A stretch of DNA of 11,649 nucleotides from Thermoanaerobaculia bacterium (GTDB taxonomy: Bacteria; Acidobacteriota; Thermoanaerobaculia; UBA5066). Numbering within the stretch: the first letter of the stretch is position 1; every line of letters begins with the position of its first letter. Position numbers and translations under genes: made by a program. This document shows positions 1 to 11,649 of the stretch, piece by piece. The stretch covers positions 1 to 11,649 of the forward strand of contig JAGOBQ010000081.1 in assembly GCA_017999215.1 (NCBI GenBank), given 5' to 3'. The notes under the pieces were generated by a model that was not told the origin of the DNA, made no database searches, and saw only the letters and a program-made list of their open reading frames with translations.

Positions 1-43
1 CCAAAACCGTAGGTTCGGAGTTCGAGTCTCCGCACCCCTGCCA
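1..43 (+). tRNA. tRNA-Trp (anticodon CCA), 3' half, cut by window start
   Basis: The first three bases CCA fit the tryptophan anticodon. They are followed by AA and the 3' side of the anticodon stem (ACCGT, 6-10), a five-base variable loop (11-15), and a perfect T arm: CGGAG (16-20), loop TTCGAGT (21-27), CTCCG (28-32). The acceptor 3' strand CACCCCT (33-39), discriminator G (40) and encoded CCA (41-43) complete it. Discriminator G and this acceptor strand closely match bacterial tRNA-Trp as I recall it from E. coli. A tRNA-Trp directly before secE-nusG is a common bacterial arrangement. The 5' half lies outside the window, so the full cloverleaf cannot be checked. Confidence 0.93.
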
Positions 44-123
44 CATCCCCCGCCTCGCCAGGGCGGGCCGAACGCCCCGGAGCGGGCGGCACGGCGCTCG
101 AGGGCGCCAGGAAGACGGATCGA

Positions 124-336
124 ATGAACCTCACCGAGCGGTGGAAGACCTTCAGGGAGTTTCTCGTCGACGTCCGGAAGGAGACCGGCAAGGTCAGCTG
201 GCCTGCGAAGGACGAGGTCGTCGGAACGACGACCGTCGTGATCCTCTATACCGTCGTCGTCGGCGTGTTCCTCTTCGCGGTCGACGCGACGATCACGCCG
301 CTCATCAACTGGTTCTTCGCCGCCTTCGGGCAGTGA
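124..336 (+). CDS. secE: SecE, preprotein translocase subunit
   Basis: SecE is the small essential clamp subunit of the SecYEG channel in the inner membrane, stabilising SecY during protein export and membrane insertion. The 70-residue product has the short single-span form usual outside the enterobacteria (E. coli SecE has three spans). It shows an amphipathic N-terminal helix (about residues 5-20), the conserved hinge KVSWPAKDEV (23-32) with the family W-P pair, and one hydrophobic membrane segment at about residues 36-58. The ATG is supported by AGGAAG at 109-114, nine bases upstream. It follows tRNA-Trp by 80 bases and precedes nusG by 19 bases, the classic secE-nusG pairing. No sigma70-like promoter is evident in the short upstream gap. 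Confidence 0.96.
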   Translation: MNLTERWKTFREFLVDVRKETGKVSWPAKDEVVGTTTVVILYTVVVGVFLFAVDATITPLINWFFAAFGQ

Positions 337-355
337 TCCCGGGAGGCGCCCCGCG

Positions 356-940
356 ATGATCGAGAACGACGGCACCTCGGCCCTCTCCGAAGCGTCCTCC
401 CCGGCGCCGACGATGGACTGGTACATCGTCCACACGTACTCGGGCTTCGAGGACCGGGTCGTCCAGGAGCTGACGAACCGGATCAAGGCCCAGGGGATGG
501 AGGCGCAGTTCGGCGAGATCCGCGTGCCGAAGGAGACCGTCGTCGAGATGAAGGCGGGGAAGCGCCGGAACGTCGAGCGCAAGTTCTTCCCCGGCTACGT
601 CCTCGTCCAGATGGAGATGGCCGACGAGACGTGGCACCTCGTGAGGAACACGCCGAAGGTCACCGGCTTCGTCGGGGGCTCCTCGAAGAGCCCCGTCCCG
701 CTCATGCCGGAAGAGGTCGAGGCGATCCTCCACCACACGGCGGAGTCGAAGGAGAAGCCGAAGCCGAAGTACACCTACGAGCGCGGCGAGAAGGTGAAGA
801 TCGTCGACGGCCCCTTCAAGGAGTTCACGGGGGACGTCGAGGAGATCAACATCGAGCGTTCGACGCTCCGCGTGCTCGTCACGATCTTCGGCCGGCCCAC
901 GCCGGTCGAGCTCGAGTTCGTCCAGGTCCAGAAGCTGTAA
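356..940 (+). CDS. nusG: NusG, transcription elongation/termination factor
   Basis: NusG binds the RNA polymerase clamp through its N-terminal NGN domain. Through its C-terminal KOW domain it contacts Rho or ribosomal protein S10 (NusE), linking transcription to termination or translation. The 194-residue product has the NGN start MDWYIVHTYSGFE at residues 20-32, the FFPGYVLV core strand motif, GFVGG, a Lys/Pro-rich linker, and a KOW domain with GEKVKIVDGPFKEFTG in the last 55 residues. The family usually runs about 175-185 residues. The excess is a 19-residue Ser/Ala/acidic N-terminal tail before the conserved Met at 413. The 356 start is preferred because GGGAGG (341-346) sits nine bases before it, while no good Shine-Dalgarno precedes 413. 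It lies just downstream of secE, presumably in one transcript. Confidence 0.97.
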   Translation: MIENDGTSALSEASSPAPTMDWYIVHTYSGFEDRVVQELTNRIKAQGMEAQFGEIRVPKETVVEMKAGKRRNVERKFFPGYVLVQMEMADETWHLVRNTPKVTGFVGGSSKSPVPLMPEEVEAILHHTAESKEKPKPKYTYERGEKVKIVDGPFKEFTGDVEEINIERSTLRVLVTIFGRPTPVELEFVQVQKL

Positions 941-945
941 TCCGC

Positions 946-990
946 GGGGGCCGGCTCTCCGGCTTCCCGAAGAACGCGGGGCTCGCCCCG
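946..990 (+). promoter_or_regulatory. Two compact hairpins in the nusG-rplK gap
   Basis: The 72-base spacer folds into two neighbouring stems. The first pairs 946-954 with 959-967 (core GCCGG/CCGGC, two G-U pairs, loop CTCT). The second pairs CGGGG (977-981) with CCCCG (986-990) around a CTCG tetraloop. Neither is followed by a U-tract, so an intrinsic terminator is unlikely. The rplK leader is the site of L1 control in E. coli, so an RNA regulatory role is possible. However, GC-rich DNA forms such stems readily and I see no specific protein-binding signature. Confidence 0.35.
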
Positions 991-1012
991 TCACCACTCG
1001 AAGGAACCCACA

Positions 1013-1438
1013 ATGGCCAAGAAAGTCGTCGGGCAGGTCAAGCTCCAGATCGAAGCCGGAAAAGCGACCCCCGCGCCGCCCGTCGGCACCGCCCTCGGCC
1101 CGCAGGGCGTCAACATCATGGACTTCTGCAAGGCCTTCAACGCGAGGACGCAGAAGGACCTGGGGCTGATCATCCCGGTCGTCGTGACGGTCTACTCCGA
1201 CCGGTCCTACTCCTTCATCCTGAAGACCCCGCCGGCCTCGGTCCTCCTCAAGAAGGCCGCGAAGGTCGAGAAGGGCTCGGGCGTCCCGAACAAGAACCGG
1301 GTCGGGAAGGTCACGATGCAGCAGGTCGAGGAGATCGCGAAGCTGAAGCTCGTGGACCTCAATGCCGCCGACCTCGAGGCCGCCAAGAAAACGGTCGCGG
1401 GGACGGCTCGCTCCATGGGGATCGAGGTCATCGGCTGA
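1013..1438 (+). CDS. rplK: 50S ribosomal protein L11
   Basis: L11 binds the GTPase-associated centre of 23S rRNA at the base of the L12 stalk. It helps EF-G and EF-Tu function, is needed for RelA-dependent stringent response, and forms part of the thiostrepton site. The 141-residue product matches the usual length. It shows the N-terminal proline-rich switch TPAPPVGTALGPQGVNIMDF (residues 19-38), then the rRNA-binding C-terminal domain with TPPASVLLKKAA, GKVTMQQVEEIA and the family ending DLNAADLEAA...GTARSMGIEV. The ATG follows AAGGA (1001-1005) by seven bases. It precedes rplA as in most bacteria, but across an unusually long, structured 160-base gap. Confidence 0.98.
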   Translation: MAKKVVGQVKLQIEAGKATPAPPVGTALGPQGVNIMDFCKAFNARTQKDLGLIIPVVVTVYSDRSYSFILKTPPASVLLKKAAKVEKGSGVPNKNRVGKVTMQQVEEIAKLKLVDLNAADLEAAKKTVAGTARSMGIEVIG

Positions 1439-1445
1439 GAAGAAC

Positions 1446-1467
1446 GAAATCGTCGCGTGACGATTTC
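1446..1467 (+). promoter_or_regulatory. Perfect 9-bp hairpin after rplK
   Basis: GAAATCGTC (1446-1454) and GACGATTTC (1459-1467) are exact inverse complements around a GCGT loop, starting eight bases after the rplK stop. The arms are much richer in A/T than the surrounding DNA, so this perfect match is less likely to be a by-product of GC bias. Only TCATT follows, not a real U-tract, so termination would be weak at best. It could be an RNA-processing or stability element. No second copy of the whole palindrome is visible in the window. Confidence 0.45.
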
Positions 1468-1515
1468 TCATTGAGACGGCGAACGGGCCGGCGCCGCCCC
1501 TCTCACGGCGCGCGG

Positions 1516-1559
1516 CTCCGCGATGCCCGGGCTGCCTCCCGGGGCTTCTCATCGCGGGG
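1516..1559 (+). promoter_or_regulatory. Long bulged hairpin upstream of rplA, candidate L1 autoregulatory site
   Basis: The outer stem pairs 1516-1525 (CTCCGCGATG) with 1550-1559 (CATCGCGGGG), ten pairs with one T-G wobble. The inner stem pairs CCCGGG (1526-1531) with CCCGGG (1538-1543) around the loop CTGCCT. A one-sided six-base bulge (GCTTCT, 1544-1549) separates them. It ends 39 bases before the rplA start. Two stems with an asymmetric internal loop is the general architecture of L1-binding sites in 23S rRNA and in rplK/rplA mRNAs. The pairing is visible directly; the assignment to L1 is inference from position and shape only. Confidence 0.45.
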
Positions 1560-1598
1560 ACGCAGGACGGTCGCCGCACTCGGAAGAGCGGAAGAGAC

Positions 1599-2309
1599 AT
1601 GACGGAAGGCAAGAAGTACACCGCCGCGGCAGCCAAGATCGACCGGACGAAGCTCTACGACGTCCAGCAGGCCGTCGCGCTCGTCCGTTCGGCGGCGTAC
1701 GCGAAGTTCAACGAAACGCTCGAGGTGGCCATGCGCCTCGGCGTCGACCCGAAGCACGCGGACCAGATGGTCCGCGGAACGGTCGTTCTCCCGCACGGAA
1801 CGGGCCAGACCATCCGCGTGGCCGTCGTGGCCTCCGGCGAGAAGGTCCGGGAGGCGGAGGACGCCGGCGCCGACGTCGTCGGAGGGGACGACCTCGTCGC
1901 GAAGATCCAGGGCGGGTACCTCGACTTCGAGGCGCTCGTCGCCACCCCCGACATGATGAAGTCCCTCGGGCGGCTCGGTAAGGTCCTCGGCCCCCGCGGC
2001 CTGATGCCGAACCCGAAGGCCGGCACGGTCACCTTCGACGTCGGCAAGGCCGTCAAGGAGCTGAAGGCCGGCAAGATCGAGTTCCGCGTCGACAAGACCG
2101 CGATCATCCACTGCCCGGTCGGAAAGCTCTCGTTCGCGGACGCGGCTCTCGTGGAGAACACGGAGGCCCTGATCGCGGCGATCCAGAAGGCGAAGCCGGC
2201 CGCCGCCAAGGGGAAGTACGTGAAGTCGATCTTCCTCGGCTCGACGATGGGGCCGAGCGTGCCGGTCGACCCCGCGGTCGCCGACAAGGTCGCCGGGAGG
2301 GCTGCGTGA
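1599..2309 (+). CDS. rplA: 50S ribosomal protein L1
   Basis: L1 forms the mobile L1 stalk that binds 23S rRNA near the E site and helps release deacylated tRNA; in many bacteria it also represses its own mRNA. The 236-residue product has the normal length. It carries the signature GKVLGPRGLMPNPKAGTVT (about residues 127-145), the VGKLSF segment, and the C-terminal rRNA-binding STMGPSVPVD motif. The start ATG is preceded by two copies of GGAAGAG in tandem (1582-1588 and 1590-1596). The nearer copy is very close to the start and the farther is about ten bases away, so either could serve as ribosome binding site. The 3' end overlaps rplJ by four bases, implying coupled translation. Confidence 0.98.
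   Translation: MTEGKKYTAAAAKIDRTKLYDVQQAVALVRSAAYAKFNETLEVAMRLGVDPKHADQMVRGTVVLPHGTGQTIRVAVVASGEKVREAEDAGADVVGGDDLVAKIQGGYLDFEALVATPDMMKSLGRLGKVLGPRGLMPNPKAGTVTFDVGKAVKELKAGKIEFRVDKTAIIHCPVGKLSFADAALVENTEALIAAIQKAKPAAAKGKYVKSIFLGSTMGPSVPVDPAVADKVAGRAA
2295..2300 (+). promoter_or_regulatory. Ribosome binding site deciding the GTG start of rplJ
   Basis: GGGAGG lies inside the end of rplA, five bases before the GTG at 2306. It supports the start that overlaps the rplA stop codon in the sequence GTGA. No in-frame ATG nearby gives a full-length L10 N-terminus, so the GTG start is well supported. Confidence 0.8.
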
Positions 2310-2830
2310 ACCGCACCGAGAAGACCGACGCCATCGCGCAGATGACGGAAGCCCTGGGGAGCGCTCCCCACGCCTTCCTCATCGACTTCCAGGGGATCTC
2401 GGTCCCCGACGTCACCGAGCTGCGCCGGCAGATCCGCGCGACCGGCTCGGAGTACGTCGTCGTCAAGAACACGCTCGCCCTGCGCGCCATCAAGGACGCC
2501 CCGATCGGCGCTCTTTCCGAGCACTTCACCGGCATGACGGCGGTCGCCTGGTCGAAGACCGACATCGTCCAGCTCGCGAAGGTCCTCCACCAGTTCGGGA
2601 AGACGAACCCGAAGATCAAGGTGAAGGCCGCGCTCGTCGAGGGGCGCCCGGTCCCGGCCGCGGCCCTCGAGTCGCTCGCCAGCCTCCCGACGCGCCCCGA
2701 GCTCGTGGCGAGGCTCCTCGGCCTCATGCAGTCCCCGGTCCGGCGCCTCGTCACCGTCCTCTCGTCGCCGCAGCGGAAGCTCGCGATGACGATCTCGGCC
2801 GTGGCCGAGAAGAAGAGCGCCGCGGCCTGA
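2306..2830 (+). CDS. rplJ: 50S ribosomal protein L10 (stalk base)
   Basis: L10 anchors two or three L7/L12 dimers to the ribosome through its long C-terminal helix and binds 23S rRNA next to L11. The 174-residue product is near the usual length. The globular N-terminal domain shows DFQGISVPDVTELRRQIR (about 29-46) and YVVVKNTLALRAI, the L10 hallmark. The C-terminal part has SLASLPTRPELVARLLGLMQSP followed by the helix that carries the L12 dimers, ending in EKKSAAA. The start is GTG, overlapping the rplA TGA by four bases. In E. coli and many other bacteria a long leader before rplJ binds the L10-L12 complex for autoregulation. Here no spacer exists, so control must act differently, or inside rplA. 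Confidence 0.97.
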   Translation: MNRTEKTDAIAQMTEALGSAPHAFLIDFQGISVPDVTELRRQIRATGSEYVVVKNTLALRAIKDAPIGALSEHFTGMTAVAWSKTDIVQLAKVLHQFGKTNPKIKVKAALVEGRPVPAAALESLASLPTRPELVARLLGLMQSPVRRLVTVLSSPQRKLAMTISAVAEKKSAAA

Positions 2831-2888
2831 GGCCGGGCGCACCCGAAACGACCGTAGAAACGCGCACGCGCGAAGAGACAAGGAAAGC

Positions 2889-2894
2889 AAGGAG
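2889..2894 (+). promoter_or_regulatory. Strong ribosome binding site of rplL
   Basis: AAGGAG is placed six bases before the ATG, in a purine-rich, structure-poor stretch (2873-2900) that also contains AGGAAAG at 2881-2887. It is among the best Shine-Dalgarno matches in the window. This fits the need for several L12 copies per ribosome against one L10; the link to stoichiometry is inference. Confidence 0.75.
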
Positions 2895-2900
2895 AACGAA

Positions 2901-3281
2901 ATGGCCCTTTCCGTCGAGCAGTTCGTCAGCGAAGTCGAGGGGATGTCCGTCCTCGAGCTCAACAACCTGGTCAAGGCCCTCGAGGAGAAGTTCGGCGTCT
3001 CCGCGGCGATGATGGCCGCCCCGGCCGCTGCCGCCGCCCCGGCCGCCGCCGCCGCTCCGGCCGAGGAGCAGACCGAGTTCACCGTCTCCCTCAAGGAGGC
3101 CGGCGGCAACAAGATCAACGTCATCAAGGCGGTCCGCGAGGTCAACTCCTCCCTCGGCCTGAAGGAGGCCAAGGACCTCGTCGAGAACCTCGGCGTTCTC
3201 AAGGAGTCCGTCTCGAAGGACGAGGCGGCGGCCATCAAGAAGAAGTTCGAGGAGATCGGCGCCAAGGTCGAGATCAAGTAG
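2901..3281 (+). CDS. rplL: 50S ribosomal protein L7/L12
   Basis: L7/L12 is the multicopy stalk protein that recruits and activates the translational GTPases EF-Tu, EF-G, IF2 and RF3. The 126-residue product has the three expected parts: an N-terminal dimerisation and L10-binding helical domain (1-33, with SVLELNNLVKALEEKFGV), an Ala/Pro hinge (about 35-55, encoded by repetitive GCC/CCG-rich DNA), and the C-terminal factor-binding domain (58-126). The latter has FTVSLKEAG, NKINVIKAVREV, and the factor-contact helix GLKEAKDLVE. The turn after that helix reads ENLGVLKES where most bacteria have a form close to EGAPKPVKEG, so it is about one residue shorter and lacks the usual Ala-Pro. It follows rplJ by 70 bases and stops with TAG. 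Confidence 0.98.
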   Translation: MALSVEQFVSEVEGMSVLELNNLVKALEEKFGVSAAMMAAPAAAAAPAAAAAPAEEQTEFTVSLKEAGGNKINVIKAVREVNSSLGLKEAKDLVENLGVLKESVSKDEAAAIKKKFEEIGAKVEIK

Positions 3282-3290
3282 TCCGGCGTG

Positions 3291-3363
3291 TCCCGCAACG
3301 GGAGGACCGTCCGGTGACGGAGGTCGATTCCCCGGGGGGCCGGCTCGTCCGGCCCCGCGGGGA
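3291..3363 (+). promoter_or_regulatory. Run of hairpins in the rplL-rpoB gap
   Basis: Three stems occur in sequence. TCCCG (3291-3295) pairs with CGGGA (3299-3303). CCGTC (3307-3311) pairs with GACGG (3316-3320). A strong stem pairs 3329-3343 with 3349-3363, with GGGGCCGG/CCGGCCCC at its core, a CTCGT loop and one G-G mismatch; about 14 pairs form. In E. coli this gap holds an attenuator and an RNase III processing site that adjust RNAP output relative to ribosomal protein. The long stem here could play the processing role, but no enzyme-specific signature is visible. Confidence 0.5.
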
Positions 3364-3366
3364 TCG

Positions 3367-3398
3367 CGCCGTCTCGCCGGGCGGTATTTCCCTCTTTT
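3367..3398 (+). terminator. Candidate partial terminator (attenuator) before rpoB
   Basis: CCGTCT (3369-3374) pairs with GGGCGG (3379-3384) around CGCC, with two T-G wobbles. The stem is followed directly by TATTTCCCTCTTTT (3385-3398), the most T-rich stretch I noticed in this GC-rich window. A stem followed by a broken U-tract is the layout of a leaky intrinsic terminator. Position between rplL and rpoB matches the E. coli attenuator. The interrupted T-tract and the wobbles predict incomplete termination, which suits an operon where rpoBC must still be transcribed. Confidence 0.42.
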
Positions 3399-3436
3399 CG
3401 CGTCACCCTCTTCCCGGATGAAGGGAGCCCGCTCGA

Positions 3437-7710
<4,274 letters not shown>

Positions 7711-7711
<1 letters not shown>

Positions 7712-7716
7712 GGAGG
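7711..7716 (+). promoter_or_regulatory. Ribosome binding site of rpoC, overlapping the rpoB stop
   Basis: AGGAGG begins on the last base of the rpoB TGA and lies six bases before the ATG at 7723. A second in-frame ATG at 7729 would have twelve-base spacing, so 7723 is preferred. Ribosomes finishing rpoB would cover this site, favouring coupled, near-equal synthesis of beta and beta'. Confidence 0.8.
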
Positions 7717-7722
7717 GAACTG

Positions 7723-11649
<3,927 letters not shown>

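Noticed and set aside
49..67. A six-pair stem CCCGCC/GGCGGG just after tRNA-Trp, considered as a tRNA terminator.
   Set aside because: No T-tract follows and the stem is short; in DNA this GC-rich such stems are expected by chance.
1471..1510. TTGAGA at 1471-1476, considered as a -35 box of an rplA promoter.
   Set aside because: Nothing resembling a -10 element lies 15-19 bases downstream, where the DNA is almost entirely G and C.
631..1602. A 323-codon plus-strand frame overlapping nusG and rplK in another frame.
   Set aside because: Translation is Arg/Gly/Glu/His-rich frame-shift noise; the nusG and rplK frames are certain.
305..1636. A 443-codon minus-strand frame spanning nusG, rplK and the rplK-rplA gap.
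   Set aside because: It crosses three clearly real features on the other strand and its translation is Arg/Asp/Leu-rich without any family signature.
3016..3063. Repetitive GCC/CCG-rich tract, considered as a DNA repeat.
   Set aside because: It encodes the Ala/Pro hinge typical of L7/L12 and needs no other explanation.

Overview
This window is a bacterial core information-processing locus. All genes are on the + strand, in the order 3' half of tRNA-Trp, secE, nusG, rplK, rplA, rplJ, rplL, rpoB, rpoC; the window ends before the rpoC stop. The DNA is very GC-rich and nearly every third codon position is G or C (GTC, CTC, ATC, GAG, AAG dominate). No mobile elements, CRISPR arrays or foreign-looking genes are visible. 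Long open frames on the opposite strand are by-products of this codon bias.

Organism. The large RNA polymerase subunits carry the lineage-specific insertions found in E. coli-like Gram-negative enzymes: SI1 and SI2 in beta, and SI3 in the trigger loop of beta'. This argues against Actinobacteria and Firmicutes despite the high GC. RpoB also has an extra insertion of about 62 residues with a CxxC-x15-CxxC zinc-ribbon pattern that E. coli beta lacks. From memory, acidobacterial RpoB proteins carry a related cysteine-rich insertion, so a high-GC Acidobacteriota (or relative) is my best guess. This is a low-to-moderate-confidence inference.

Layout. Bases 1-43 are the end of tRNA-Trp. Next come secE (protein export) and nusG (elongation factor), then the ribosomal stalk genes rplK (L11), rplA (L1), rplJ (L10) and rplL (L7/L12), and then the RNA polymerase genes rpoB and rpoC. 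No gap between genes exceeds about 160 bases. Three gaps hold clear RNA hairpins: nusG-rplK (two compact hairpins), rplK-rplA (two hairpins, one long and bulged just before rplA), and rplL-rpoB (several hairpins ending in a U-rich tract). The last resembles the position and logic of the E. coli rplL-rpoB attenuator. In contrast, rplA and rplJ overlap by 4 bases (GTGA), leaving no spacer for the usual L10 leader.

Function together. The genes supply the L1 and L11/L10/L12 stalks that handle tRNA and GTPase factors, the two large RNAP subunits, NusG that links RNAP to ribosome or Rho, and SecE for membrane export. Co-transcription with internal RNA controls would balance ribosomal protein against RNAP synthesis. 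I see no novel system. The points worth a second look are the RpoB zinc-ribbon insertion and the unusual arrangement of putative regulatory RNA structures.
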